A stretch of 64,000 nucleotides of DNA from Parus major (GCF_001522545.3 NC_031771.1:2472283-2536282); one strand, 5' to 3'; positions 47,248 through 59,400 are shown, counted from the stretch's first letter. Numbers and translations: made by a program. Notes: generated by a model not told the origin, from the letters alone.

Positions 47248-50200
47248 GTGGGTGAGGGCATCGGGGGGGGGGGCTTTTCAGGGCAGAAGTAAAATTTCAG
47301 AAATTCCGAAAATTCCGCCTAATGGAATTTGAAGTGAGTTAGCTGCGAGAAGTAAATTCTTTTCTCTGTATGGGCCGCTTGCCTTTTTGTTTTGATTCTG
47401 CCTTGGCCTATAGGTGTTAACGTTACATTATCCAAGCGCTGCTACCGGCAGGGCAAGCAAAATATTTCGGAGTTTGGTATTGTTTAAGCTTAGACGAACA
47501 CGGGAGCGAGAGGTTCTGTATTGTTTCTGTCAGGGGAGCTTCCTTCCGCTGCAGGGGAGGTGGGATGTCAGGTAGGTGAAAAAAAGAGGAACCACCGGCT
47601 TTTCATTGGCGGGGTCTGGGGAAATGAACCCAGAACCGCTCGGTTCTGAGCAGCAGAATGTAAGTAGAGCATAAACATCTCCACGTTAACGACCAAAGTT
47701 CCTTACAGAGTTCAGGGCCAGGCTTATTCTGGTGCCTTCGGGTGCTCGTGAGTTCTTTGGGAAGAGCTTTAATATTTAACAAAAAAAAAAATAAATATCC
47801 CCGAGATAAGTCTGCTTGTTTGTTGTGAAAGCAGGGCTGTTGTTTAAATATTGACATGCAAAACAGAGAACTGTGTGGTCATTTCTAAGGTCAGGAGTCA
47901 CTGTGTATGCCTGCACTTGGTAACTTAAAGAAGTCTTAAGTGTGTCTTAAAATAAGTAAGTGGAGAGTAGGAAATGAGGTTGCACCAGTGAGGCTCAGGA
48001 CCTGGCTGTAATCTCTGCATTGTGGGTGTGATTTGAGTCTGAAGCGTCTAAATTTATTTTCTTTTCAAGTTAAGTGAAATAAAGTATTTAAGGAAAAAAG
48101 ATGCTTTTGTTTGGTCTAAGTAAAAGACGATTTGGGGAGTGAGGCGTGGTGATTGCTGCTGCCACAGATTAATTCTGACTTTGCCTGTCTTGCTATAGAA
48201 CGAAAACACTCTGTGTCCAAGACAAAGGAATGCCAAGGTGGAAGATCTTTGGAGCCTGACCAACTTCTTTGGATTTGCAACTGAAACGTTTGTTTTGGCT
48301 GTCAACATTCTGGACAGATTTTTGGCTCTTATGAAGGTATAAGTGTGGCTCTTGATTGATTCTGTGCATTCAGCAGCAGCTCCGAGGTCTCCTTTGTGAA
48401 CCTGGAGTTGAGTGAAGTTTCCTTTTACATCTAAAAACGAGTAGCAGCTTGATTTACTTCCTCTAATAAATCTGTGACCATCCTGTGTGCCTTAGAAAAG
48501 GGGAATTAAGGGAAACAAACCAACAAGTGTTAAAGATTGTTTGTGGGTACTCTGCTAAAGCTTAGCTTAGCCTAGGGACCAAGTGATCCTTTCCTGGTTG
48601 TTTCTATCGCATTTGTGCTGCTTTAAGGCAGGAAGCTTGGACCTAAACCAGTTCTTCATGATTAGATCAGCAGAAAAAAAACCAATTTGCATCAGTTCTC
48701 TGGTCTGGCTGTCCTTGAAGTGGCACAAAACGTTAGGGTGGTAGAGGGGAGAGAAGAGCAGAGGCAGGAACAAGCCGTGGAGGGATGGGTCTGCCCGGAA
48801 CAGGCTCAGACTGGATTTGTGTGGGCTTGTAAGCGAGGGTGGGCGAGCACTGCCGCTTGGAGGAGCAGGGAATTGCAGCTCTCGTCGCCATTTATTTGTG
48901 TTGTGGTGGGGAACAACCTGAGGAGCCTTGTGGGCTCTGCCAGCTGGGGTTTGCTCCAGCTGAAGTGATGGGTAAAACCTAAACACCAGATTTATGGAGA
49001 TGAGCAAGTCTTTGGCTGTGGAACTGTGGGTATTCCAAGCACAGCTGCTGTTCAAGCACAGTGTTGATGGGGGGGATGATGTGTTCATGGGGCTTGCTCT
49101 GGCTTTCAGGTGAAACCGAAGCATTTGTCTTGCATTGGAGTTTGCTGCATCCAGCTGGCCGCCCGTGTGGTGGAGGAGGAATGCAATATCCCATCTGCTC
49201 ACGAGATCATCCGGATCAGCCAATGTAAATGCACTGTGTCCGACCTGAAACGGATGGAAAAGATAATTTCAGAAAAGTTGCACTTTGAATTTAAAGCTAC
49301 TACTGCCTTAACCTTCTTGCACTTGTACCATACTATTGTACTCTGTCATACCTCAGAAAGGTGAGTTGGTGGTGCTTTTTAATTCCTTCTGAAATGATTG
49401 CAGCCTTGGCTGTAGAGGAGGCAGCTCCTCTGTTTTTGTTTCCCGGTGAGGGAATGCCTGTTGATCCTGACCCTTCTTTTGGATGCCTCACAGGAAAGAA
49501 GTATTGAATCTGGACAAGTTGGAAGCACAGCTAAAAGCTTGCAACTGCCGTCTAGTCTTCTCTAAAGCAAAAGTGAGTAGGAGCAGCTGTTTGTAGCTTC
49601 TGAGAAGGGTTGTGGTGGCTGTGATGCTGAGTGTTGTTCTCTGGTCCTTTTAGCCATCTGTCCTGGCCTTGTGCCTTCTCACTCTGGAAGTTCAGACGCT
49701 GAAATCTGTTGAGCTGTTGGAGATCCTTCTGCGTGTTCAAAAGCATTCAAAGGTGAGTGTTTTCAGGGGGGTGTTGTTTTGCCAGTTGTTTGGACTGGCA
49801 CTGTTAATGATGGGTGATGTTGCATTTAGGGGTCCCTTAAATGCAGCCCTCAATGTGTCCTTACAGGTTCTGTTTGGCTGAAAGAAGCAGTTAAAAAACA
49901 AGCTTAAATGTATTAAAGGGGAGGAACTGCTGATCCAGTGTGTGTACAATGCAGGCAGCTGACTGAACTTTTACAGCTCTGGCTCTGTGTTCTGGAGAAA
50001 CTTCCAGTCTGTTCTGTGACTGCTGGGCTGGTTATTCCTTTTTACCTGAATAATTAGACCTGAGGGAATGACTGGAGCTGTGTCAGGGGAGGGTTAGGCT
50101 GGGTGTCAGGAAAAGGCTCTTCCCCCACGTGGGGGTCAGGCACTGACCAGGTTCCCCAGGGAATGGGCACAACACAGAGTCTGGCACAGCTCCAGGAGCA

Positions 50201-51716
50201 TTTGGACAATGCCCTGGGGCACAGGGTGGAATTGGTGGCATTGTCCTGTGCAGGGCCAGGAGTTGAACTCCATAATGCTTGGATGCTTGTGGATCCCTTC
50301 CAGCTCAGGATATCCTATGAACTAAAATAGGACTCATAGCCTCGAGCTGCGTGCTGCTTCTGTTGATGGCCTAGAAGCAGTTTTTTACTCTTGGAGTTAG
50401 ACTGAACAGCCCCAGTTTCTTAAGGGAGGGAAGTAGTTCCTTAAAGTACATTATTATTTTATTTTAAAATGGTTAGTTCAACTTTTTTTCTTCAATTTTC
50501 AAGTAGTTTAAAAAATTGCACTTCGGCTTGAAAATGGAATTTTAATAAAATTTTTGTTCCATTTTAAAGTAGAATAACCTTTGTTTCATTTCCCCTTTGG
50601 AAGTGATAATGAAAATGATAACAAGGACTGACTGGCACTGTCAACTCCACCTTAAACAGGGATTTGTCTGGAAGGTGTGTAGGAGTTGGTAGTTCACCTT
50701 CAAAAGCAACTTTGACAAAGGTATCACAGTTATGACTCAATTCTATCTTGAGTGAGCTGTTTTTTCCAGGTCTTTTCCAGGAAGGTGAAACGAAGGGATG
50801 AGTTATCCTTAGAACTCGTGTGTTACAGACTAACTAACTTCTGGGTTTTTGTTTCGGTTTTTTTTTTTTCAGATAAGTGATAGTGACCTACTTTACTGGA
50901 GGGAACTGGTCTCCAAATGCCTGGCAGATTATTCTTCTCCTGAATGCTGCAAGCCTGATCACAAAAAACTAGTTTGGATTGTTTCGAGGCGTACAGCCCA
51001 AAACCTGCAAAACAGTTACTACAGCGTTCCCGAGTTGCCAACGATCCCGGAGGGTGGATGTTTCAATGGGAGTGAGAGGTTGGTTAACACTTGGCTGCTT
51101 AATTTGTTGGGAATTCTCCTTTTCCTGTAGTGCTCATGGCAACTCTGTACAGCTGCGGCTTAATCACTGCTGCTTGGGGAAAGAAAAAAGTGCTAGCTCT
51201 GAGAATATTGATGGGCTTGGAATATGTCTGGAGCACGTGGAAAGAAGGGGGAAATGTCATTGTGGTGTTCAGACGTACCTGGCCGGGTGGGGGGAGGCAC
51301 TGCTGGGTTGAAGGCAGGAAGGGTTGCGCAGGTTTTCAGTCTCCTGAGGGAATTGATGTTTGGCGTCTGGAACACTGGCTTCTGGATCGGTAGGGTGGTG
51401 CTGACATCAGGGAAGTTGTGCCTTGTTAGGATTTCAGCTTGAGGAGCCTTGAGGTGCATTTAGATGTGGGATGTTGCTACGAGGAACAGAAAAGTGTGCA
51501 AGCAACCCCAGGATTGAGGAGTACTTGGCCACTTTGAAGGGATTGTGCTTTGTTAAAATTACCTTTCCCACTGTTCCTTCTAGTGAAGACTCCTGTGAAG
51601 ACATGAGCAGCGGGGAAGAAAGCCTTAGCAGTTCTCCTCCGAGTGATCTGGAAGGCACCTTCTTCTTTGACCTCAAACCTAAACCCAAGTGGCAAACTCT
51701 CAGCTGTCGGTCTTAG
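47137..51716 (+). CDS. CCNG2: Cyclin G2 (complete coding region, seven exons)
   Basis: Cyclin G2 is an unconventional cyclin that restrains proliferation. In mammals it binds PP2A subunits, is found at centrosomes, and is induced by FOXO factors in arrested cells. The coding sequence joins 47137..47247, 48199..48336, 49110..49360, 49494..49572, 49654..49752, 50873..51078 and 51584..51716, all with GT-AG introns and consistent phases, for 338 residues (human about 344). Landmarks are GRFQPREKGLSLIE near residues 20-33, LAVNILDRFLALMK ending at 83, then KPKHLSCIGVC, CKCTVSDLKRMEKIISEKL and LHLYHTIVLCHTSER. The cyclin box spans roughly 50-150. The tail from about 293 is rich in Ser, Glu, Asp and Pro (ESEDSCEDMSSGEESLSSSP), a PEST-like region fitting a short-lived protein. 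It is head to head with CCNI. Confidence 0.95.
48199..48336 (+). CDS. CCNG2: CCNG2 coding exon 2
   Basis: A 138-base exon for residues 38-83, phase 0 on both sides. The acceptor is CTTGCTATAG|AACGAA and the donor ATGAAG|GTATAA. It encodes NENTLCPRQRNAKVEDLW and then TETFVLAVNILDRFLALMK, the start of the cyclin box. It corresponds position for position to CCNI coding exon 2. Confidence 0.96.
49110..49360 (+). CDS. CCNG2: CCNG2 coding exon 3
   Basis: This exon is 251 bases. The acceptor is GGCTTTCAG|GTGAAACC and the donor TCAGAAAG|GTGAGT, ending in a split Arg codon. It encodes VKPKHLSCIGVCCIQLAAR, RISQCKCTVSDLKRMEKI and LHLYHTIVLCHTSE, the core and second half of the cyclin box. Confidence 0.96.
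49494..49572 (+). CDS. CCNG2: CCNG2 coding exon 4
   Basis: A 79-base exon that completes the split Arg codon and encodes KEVLNLDKLEAQLKACNC followed by RLVFSKAK. The acceptor is GCCTCACAG|GAAAGAA and the donor GCAAAA|GTGAGT. Confidence 0.95.
49654..49752 (+). CDS. CCNG2: CCNG2 coding exon 5
   Basis: A 99-base phase-0 exon for residues 194-226. The acceptor is GTCCTTTTAG|CCATCT and the donor TCAAAG|GTGAGT. It encodes PSVLALCLLTLEVQTLKS and LLEILLRVQKHSK. The long following intron holds a CR1 copy. Confidence 0.95.
50059..50320 (+). mobile_element. CR1 LINE 3' end in CCNG2 intron 5
   Basis: This is a CR1 subfamily tail in order: TGTCAGGGGAGGGTTAGGCT, GGTGTCAGGAAAAGGCTCTT, GAGCATTTGGACAATGCCCT, TTGTCCTGTGCAGGGCCAGG, CCCTTCCAGCTCAGGATAT and a CCTATGA end. 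It belongs to a different CR1 subfamily from the copies at 36.3 and 38.6 kb. It is 5'-truncated and in the same orientation as CCNG2. Confidence 0.9.
50873..51078 (+). CDS. CCNG2: CCNG2 coding exon 6
   Basis: A 206-base exon following an uninterrupted T tract and CAG. It encodes ISDSDLLYWRELVSKCLAD, CCKPDHKKLVWIVSRR and NSYYSVPELPTIPEGGCF. The donor is GTGAGAG|GTTGGT, less perfect than the others but required by the Ser codon split with the next exon. Confidence 0.94.
51584..51716 (+). CDS. CCNG2: CCNG2 coding exon 7 (stop)
   Basis: The acceptor is TGTTCCTTCTAG|TGAAGAC. It completes Ser and encodes EDSCEDMSSGEESLSSSP, PSDLEGTFFFDLKPKPK and WQTLSCRS-stop. The acidic Ser/Pro stretch is PEST-like. 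The last dozen residues differ from the human ending (FKVAQTLCFPS as I recall it). Confidence 0.94.
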
Positions 51717-51776
51717 CACTGAGTCGGGATTGTATTAGGTTGAAGTTTTGAATGCACCACAGAGTCTTTTGGCAAT

Positions 51777-51782
51777 AATAAA
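51777..51782 (+). promoter_or_regulatory. CCNG2: CCNG2 proximal poly(A) signal
   Basis: A perfect AATAAA 61 bases past the stop codon. Use of this site would give a very short 3'UTR lacking both Pumilio-type sites. Confidence 0.55.
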
Positions 51783-53395
51783 TGAGGTGGTAATCTGTAT
51801 ACTGTATTAAGGCAAAACTTGCTGTGGTATATCAATGCTTTGAATGCCTGCCTTGGTCTTTTTGTTGTTGTAATTTTAAGGAATTAAAAAAAACCCCTTC
51901 TTTCAGGTCCCCAGATCAGCAAAAAAAAAGTAAAAAAAAAAAAACAAAAACTTGTACAGTTCTGTTGTCAGCAGCCATGAATGTAGTTCTGTACCTGGTG
52001 GTCCAAAACCCTCAGCAGCTCAACACCTGAGTTGATTTCATGGTCTTGCCTGGGAAGTGTGGAGAGTGAGAAACCTTCCTTAGGTTTAAAGGGGAAGCTC
52101 TTGGTTAATGGAAGAAATTTGCACCATGGGGTCAGTCAAGCAAGACAGAGGAGCTGTGCAGTTGCTGTCCTGGGATGTTCTCAGGATTCACCGTGACAGA
52201 ATCCCAAGCTTGGCTTGATTTCAGTGTTGACCCTGCTTTGAGCAGGACATTGGGCTGCAGTCCCTCTCGAGGGCACCTCCACTCCTCAGTATTCTGGGAT
52301 TAGATCCAAGTGGCTGCTGAGTGGGTTACGTGGAGCAGTGTGTGTACATAGTGCCAGGCTGGAATGATTCAGTCTCCAATGGGCCGAACACTGAAACTGC
52401 TTTTCCTTTTCAGCAGGGTCTTGAGTTGTGTACTCCAAGTAGCAATTTTTGAAGCTTGGCTTTTATAAACTTCAGGGATCCCTATTTCACACCAGGAGTA
52501 TGTGTGGTAAGCAGGTTTCTAGTCAATATAGTTTTCACTTTGAGGTAGTATAAATTGTGTGGCCAGGAGTAATTCCATGTTTTCTTTAGTACAGATGTTT
52601 TTTACACTGAAATTCACATTTGTGTACTCCGGTGTGTTCCAAATCTTAACGTGTCAATCCATGCTATTAGCTTAGACTTCCTAACTTGGTAAACCTTGCT
52701 AAGTCTACATTCCTTTGAATATTTAACCCTTGTAGTTGTTTTTCAGTATATTCATGTTATTGATTGAGTCATAATCAGACTTGTTTGCATGCTGATGTAA
52801 AGCAGTTAGTGCGGGAGAAGTTGAAATTACGCAGTAAAATATCAGGTAAATGTGATGGTGAAGTAGTTAATGTAACGATTTTCCTTCTGAACTTTGTTAT
52901 CAAAGCACAAATTCCAGTCTAATTGTGTTTCTCCCTGGTGAGGACATGGCTAAAGCAGACTAAAGTAGCTCAGAGTGACGGTGTGAGGTGTGGTGGTGCC
53001 AAAGTAGAAATGAAGGAGCAAACAAGCTAAAAGCTGTTTTGTAGATGCAAGCGTTGCTTTAGAAAGGTAAGAGTGATGCTCTAAGTCCATAACTGTTATG
53101 TGGTTTCAGTTTTCTAAAAACACAAAAAAGTTTACAAAAAGTGTATATGAAAATGTAAATTAAAAAAAAAAATGTACAGAAAAAAAAATTTAAAACAAAA
53201 AAAGAGCAGAAAATACTGTATTTTTTTACATTGTATGTAACTTTTTGTAGGTCTGTGGCATGTAGATAGTAATTTATTGTGTACTCTGTATGATACAAAT
53301 ACTGTACCTCTGAAGACTTCTTGCTGCAAGTCTCTGCTCACTTGAGGAGTGCTTGGGTAAGGAACCTACCGAGTCTTGTTTCAGTTGAGAACAGA

Positions 53396-53401
53396 AATAA
53401 A
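53396..53401 (+). promoter_or_regulatory. CCNG2: CCNG2 distal poly(A) signal
   Basis: A perfect AATAAA at the end of the AT-rich tail, followed within 40 bases by TGTTACCTGCTGTGAGTGG, a GT-rich downstream element. Sequence composition changes after it. Confidence 0.65.
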
Positions 53402-53420
53402 CCAAGTGCTGTATTTGTTA

Positions 53421-56400
53421 CCTGCTGTGAGTGGCAGTCGGTTCCTTGAAGCTTTTGGCTTCCTTTTTTTTAGTGCTCTGCAGGGTGCATGATCCCACAG
53501 CTGGCTTCCAGCTTTCCCAGGAGCTGTGGCAAGAAAAAGGGGAGACTGCACAGTGCTGGATGGGAATCTCACTTCAGCTTTGCTCCTGCTGGGGTCAGGT
53601 ATCCTGTGCTTATCGTGAGCATTGTCCTTGGCACGTTTGCACATCCTGCTAGGGGTTAAGGGTCATTCCAGCTGGATTCCTTTGGCTTCTGCAGGAATTG
53701 TCCTTGCTGCTGTTCTTCCTAGTGAAACCTGCTCTCGGGGATGTCTCTGCATCTTGTCAGTCCAGAGCGCTTGCAGGAACTCATCAAAGGCACGTTGAAG
53801 CTCGTGTCCTTTTGGCTGGTAACTCACACGTACCTCTGGGAGCCCCTGAGGGGCTGGGGCTGCTCCTGGCTGGGAGCTGGCAGAGCAGAGGCTGCTGCTG
53901 TCTGCTGCCTGTGCCCAGAACACAAAACACAGCTTCAGCTGCCCCTCCGAAGGTCCCCGCTTGGGTGGCCTCAGCGCGGCACCCTCCTGGCTCGGGAGTT
54001 GGCTGGAGCGCGTGCGCTGCATGGGTGAGCTCGGGGGAAGGTGGGGGAAAGCCATGGGCCCTGTCCTGGGCTTGCACAGCTTGGGAGACTTAATGAAGCT
54101 TGAGGTGTGCCCTTCAGCCCCTTTCAAGTTGGTTCCAGGGCAGTAAATCTGCTTGGGAGAACGTCGTAGCGTTCCCTGGTGTGGTTGGGGTGATGTAGGT
54201 TCAACTTGGATTTTGCTGGGTCAGGTGGCCTTGGATCCCCCCCGAGGGGGTTTGCCTGGCTTCCCCCAAAGAATGGGGATTTTGGTGGTTGGCTTGTTTG
54301 TAATAGCAGAGGTGTGTGAGGCTTTTAAACGCTCTTTGGGGCTTGTCTGTACCACGTTGCTGGTACTTGGAGGGTTTGCGGTCACAGGAGTTGAAACACT
54401 TGCTCATTTTCATCACTGCTCTGTCAGTAAAGACTGGTTCGGGTGGGGGCTGAGGAGGCTGCAAGGCAGTGTTCTTGTGGGGAAAGCCATCCCCTGAAAC
54501 AACTCCTAGCTGTGTCCAGTTTCTGGGATTTTACTTCCTGTGCTGCTGAACCTATTGGAAACATAGCGCTGAAAGTTCACACATGTTTCTGAGAGCATCT
54601 TGAGATGTCATCCTGCTGCTCTCCTGTGGCTGGACTGGGCCACAAGGGATCTGTAGTGGAAGCACTTGTGTTCCTGGCGAGCTGTCCTTCCATAATTACA
54701 TAATTATAATCATGGCCTTTTAAACAGGAAACTTAACTTCCCCACCGCCTGATGACATATGACAAGTGACACGCAGCAATAAAGCTTTCAGAATAAACCT
54801 GTGTGTTCAGACCCTGGTCTTTTAACAGCTCTCCCTTTTTTTCTGATGTGATAAGAAGGATATTCCTTTCAGTCAGAGCTCTGTGAACTTAGAGCAGCAT
54901 ACACTAAAGAAGAGAGAAGAACTGAATGATCTCAGGCCATCTCTTAGCTTGGACTAACAGGTGAATGAGTTATTCTTGTAATCCCACTTGGCTGTCAGGG
55001 CTTTGAAGCTCAGCAAAATGGGAATCACTAAATACTTGGCACACATATAGTATTATTTATCTTAAAATACATGTTGCAGCTGTGGGGTGTCACATGGCTG
55101 TGCTTTGTGGTGTAAGGCTGGGGCTGGTGTAGTACATCTCCTGAAAGCAGAAAGTTGCCATAACAACTGAATGAAATCAATTAGAGTAATAAGCAATTAA
55201 AATCTCATCCTCAGTGTTGCATAAACATAGCATTTTGCTCATGAATTATTAGTGATCTTGCCTCTAGACCTGTACATTCTGGTTCTGATTTGCAATCTCA
55301 AACATTTTTGAATTAATGCAGCATTTAATTTCTCCATCAAAGAGTGCTGTTGGCGGTTTTTTGGCCGTGGCAAGTAGGTTCTTCATCAGAGACGTGAGCA
55401 TCTGTTAAACATCCAAATGAAGGAAACGTTTGTGATGGGATTTCCAGAGCGCTCGGCACTGGCTTCCTTTCCACCCAGTCAAGTCAAGGAGAAGAGTGGC
55501 CTGTGGTCTAGGGAAATTTTGTCCTGGGCCTAGGAAGGCAAAGGCAGATCCTTTTTCTGTTCCCCACTCCCTCCTTGGCCTTCTGTGGATTCCTGAGCCT
55601 CTCGCTTCCTTTGTTCCCCCAGCAGAACAAAGCCAGGAATAGCTCCTTGCTGTAGTGCTCGGCTGTGAAGGATAAATCAGCTCAAACCAGGGAATGGCAG
55701 AGCTCTTGTGGAAAGGTGGGATGTGGGAGGGCCCGTGGGGAAGCAGGGTTTGCAGACTGTTGGCTTTGCAAGGGCCTGTAGGCTTGTTCTTGCAAGGATT
55801 TTGTGTGGCTGGGGGTCAAATGTTTCAAAGGTCAGAGTGCACTTTATAATCCAGAGTCTCCAAGGAACTTTGGAAAACATGTCTGCGGTCCAAATAGCGG
55901 TCTTGTCATGTACAGAGGCTGAGTCAGGGATTTAGGAAGCCTTTGGCTTCCAGAGCTCAATTATTAACTCTGGTAGGGAGCAAAAAACGCTGGAGGTGAT
56001 CCCTGGCTTTCCCCTGGCAGGATGACGGAAGCCAAGGCCAGTGGTCTGCGGGTTTGTGCCACAGATGATCAGAAGCTGGGTGTGGTGTTTGTGCCAGCTC
56101 TTTGCCCAAGATATTGGCCCAGTGCATCCACAGGTTATCTGTGTGGTGCCTTGTGCTTCCCTCAGCTTCTATTGTTCCATTCAGTGTAATGTGGCCACCC
56201 TTATCCCGCCGGGGAAATCGGGAAGAGGCCCACACTCAGTGCTGCAAATGCAGAGTGGGCTGTGCGTATCAGCTGGGACATAAAACAGGGCTCCCTTGAA
56301 GGAATTTGGGTTTATTCTGGTCTCAGGCTGTGCACTTGGATTGGTTACCTCCACAGCCTCCTGGAACAGCTCTTGGAGCATTCTTCTAAGCCCAGGTTGG

Positions 56401-59400
56401 GGATCCACTCTTGTGCTGTCTGGTTCCCTGTTAGTTTTTAGGGTGTTTTCTTCAACACCAAGCAGGTGATGAATGTGTTCTCCTCTGATCCATGTGCAGG
56501 GACACTGCGTGGCTCCTGGTGCCTGTGAAAACACGGATTTCTGCTCCAGTGGGAAAAACCCATGCACTTTACTGTGCCAGGCCGTGAGGAAGGCAGTCAT
56601 ACAACGTGTCAAGTGCTTTTCCATAGTTAGCTGAGTGCTGGACAGCTGTTGCAGCTGTAAAACTAGTGTGTAATTCTCAATGTAAAAGATAGGGATGCTT
56701 TGGATTTCTGTGGGGAGCAGCTGAAGGCTTTACTGTCAAATGAAGTCCTATTTACCGTGTATTGATGTACACTTTAATGGTGTTTATCTGGAAATGCACA
56801 GTACTGCCACACTTGTTGGGGAGAGACTCTTGTGCAGTGCAGAATTGACTGACTGTCCTACTCTGTTTAATGGGCTTTGCCCGCAGTTGCCATGGAAGCC
56901 TTGCCTTTGGCATGCCCTTGGGATTCATCCCTGAACAAAAGGTCCACCTGGAGTCACAGGGCTGCACTCTTCCTATATAGCTCTGCCCTGTTGGCTCTGT
57001 TCATGAATCATTTTCTGCTTCACCAGGGTCAAGGCTTTCCTACTTCAAAGCTTTACTCTTCCCTTAGATCCTTCCAGGCCCATCTTTCAGATGCTGCAGC
57101 GTGTGGGGCATTTCAATCTGCACTGGGCATGGCTCAATATTGCTGCTCTGGGATCAGTTTATATCTTTTGGCATCATTTCTCGAGCTGGCAGCAGGGAAT
57201 AACTTTATTTAATAAGCAGTGGTAGGCGACAGTGCTCTGTCACCCCTCAACTGATGCCCTGTGTGCCTTGTTACACAAAAGGCAAATAAAATGCTTTGTG
57301 AAATGTCTTGCTCCTTGGAGGTGCTGGGTCCTCAGCCCTGGAGATCAAAGTCCTTTTTCAAGTGGCTGACATCAGCACACACTTCTGTGTCCTTCCTCTC
57401 GTCCCTGCCTCAAACCCAACCTCAAGAGGCTGCGTTTGGAGAAGTGTGTCTGTGCCATGGAAATTTACCCGGCTCAGTAAAGCTGCTTGGAAAACCCCTC
57501 ACATCTTGGTGCCAGGTTGGGCCTGGTCAGTTTGTCAGGCTCACTCTTGTGCTGTCACCTTGGCTACGGAACGGGGAAAGGGCTGGATTAGTCCTTCTGT
57601 TGTTGTGTCACTCAGGGATACCCGGATTCGCTTTTTCTTCAAAAGCTGAGGTAGGGAGCTACACAGGCGGGCTTTTGCCATAGATCTTTCAACACATTGT
57701 CAATAAATCCTTAGTCTGGAGCACATCCAGTCTGTGCTCCAGCTGCCAGTCCACCTGGTGGGATCCTGGGATCCTCATCCAAGTGCCAGTAACCCTGGCT
57801 GGGGTCCAGTTGTACAGTTTGCTGTTGGAGCAGGGGTTGCTCCTTCAACAAGAAGCATACAGGTTTGGAATTCCTTGAAAAGTCCTGCTCAAGTAGGACT
57901 GATGGAGTTCCCAGCAGAGGGGATTTAGGGAGGTTGTTTGGATTGCCAGGCCAGGAGCAGCGTTTTTCCTCCTATGTGCAGAGAGGGGGATTTTTCCAGT
58001 TTCTACACACCTCTATCTAGCTCTGCTTTCAGAAGAGATTTATGAGCTCCAAAATTCACATCTTGTACATCTTGGGGTTATCCCAAAGGGAAGACTTTGG
58101 ATATAAAATACCTAATCAACGCCTGGATTTTGCAAATGTTAGCTTGGGCAAGTTCTTCTCCTTAATAACAGGTTTGGGGAAGCAAGCAGCCAGAGTTGTC
58201 CTGCCTTCCTGTGGGCTAAATGAAAACCAAGACAGAATGCTCCTGAGCTTCAGGAAGTCTGAAATTCAAATCTGCACTTGGAGCCTGGGCCAGTGTCTTG
58301 ATTTCCATTTCAGAAGTGGAAATACCCTGCTGTAGATTGGGCCGGGAGTAATTGGCCAGACCTTGTGTCTTAACAGAAAGTTTTGAGCAGACAGATAGAA
58401 GGAAAGATCACAAAGTGTGAGATGGACAATCTCTGTTTGACCATTTTATCTCTAGTCAAAAGCATTTTTAGAGCTGACTGGCAGTGCTGGTTTGTACATG
58501 CAGGGAGGAGGATCTAGGCAGAAATGGTTTCCAGGGAATGGATGTTTAGGAGAAACCATTTCCTATGCTTTACCAAAGCCAGAGAAAGACAGATTCTCTG
58601 GGTATAAAATTTTATCATTAAAGGCCTGAAAATAAACTATTCCAAACACATTTGGAGAGGTACCTGAGCGTGATGACTTATTTGAACCTCGTGATAGCGT
58701 TTCCATGCCCTCCTGGGGAAAAGGAACCTCCCTGACAGATAAATCATCTGGGACAGAGGTTTTTAAGTGCAGCCTGCAGGGCTCTGGAGGCTTGACAAGC
58801 CTCTACGTGCAGCCTGTCAGGGGATTTCTTTTAAAGCAAGTCATTGTGTTTATCTGGGGTATTTATTGCACTGTGGGTGAAGGAGAAGTCACCCAGGCCT
58901 GGCAGGCCCCTGATGGAGAGGGGGACTGTGAATGGGAATAATCCTGGGGGAGGGCTTTTCCTAGCAAGAACCTGCTACAGCTTTCTTTAGGTGTGAATAA
59001 GGGCAGTTTGAATATTTTTCAGTGCCTGCTGAGGGTCGTAATTACTTTTCTGAACTCTTGTTTCTGGCTGCATCTGTCCCGGGTAACCAGCCCCAGAGTG
59101 GCTGGAGTAGTGAGAAACCACCTCCTTTGCAGTGTGCATCCTTTTTATGGTGGTTAGAGAAAAGCCAGCTAGGAGCTGCATCTGCATGGAAACATGAACA
59201 ATTCGGAAAAGTCTGGCTGCAGAGCCCCCTCAGCCCTCAGGGCTGTGTAAAATGGGTCACTGGGAGTGTGTAAGCAGAATGAAAGGAAAGGAAAGCCTGT
59301 TAATCCTGGGGTTTTTGGCTCCTTGGGCGCAAATTTAATGTTAAACTACTTTCTGACTTCAGGGATTGGCACGTGCTAAAAAGCTTTGCTACAAAGAGGG

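Larger units (their letters stand above)
46320..47280 (+). promoter_or_regulatory. CCNG2: CCNG2 CpG-island promoter
   Basis: A dense CpG, GC-rich stretch ending in the first coding exon of cyclin G2. It holds GC boxes (GTGGGCGGGG at 46391-46400, GGGCGGGGC at 46488-46496), four CCAAT boxes, a forkhead octamer, a CHR-like hexamer and a TATA-like TTTAAAGG. The transcription start is expected near 46630. Known regulation of CCNG2 by FOXO factors fits the octamer. Confidence 0.8.
51717..53420 (+). other. CCNG2: CCNG2 3'UTR
   Basis: A 1.7 kb AT-rich tail. It has a proximal AATAAA at 51777-51782 and a distal one at 53396-53401, with GT-rich sequence soon after the distal one. Two Pumilio-type octamers TGTANATA occur at 52343-52350 and 53261-53268. 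Two alternative 3' ends are therefore likely. Confidence 0.7.

Noticed and set aside
48567..49223. 218-codon - strand frame overlapping CCNG2 exon 3
   Set aside because: It is partly the reverse complement of a confirmed coding exon and otherwise intron, with no family match.
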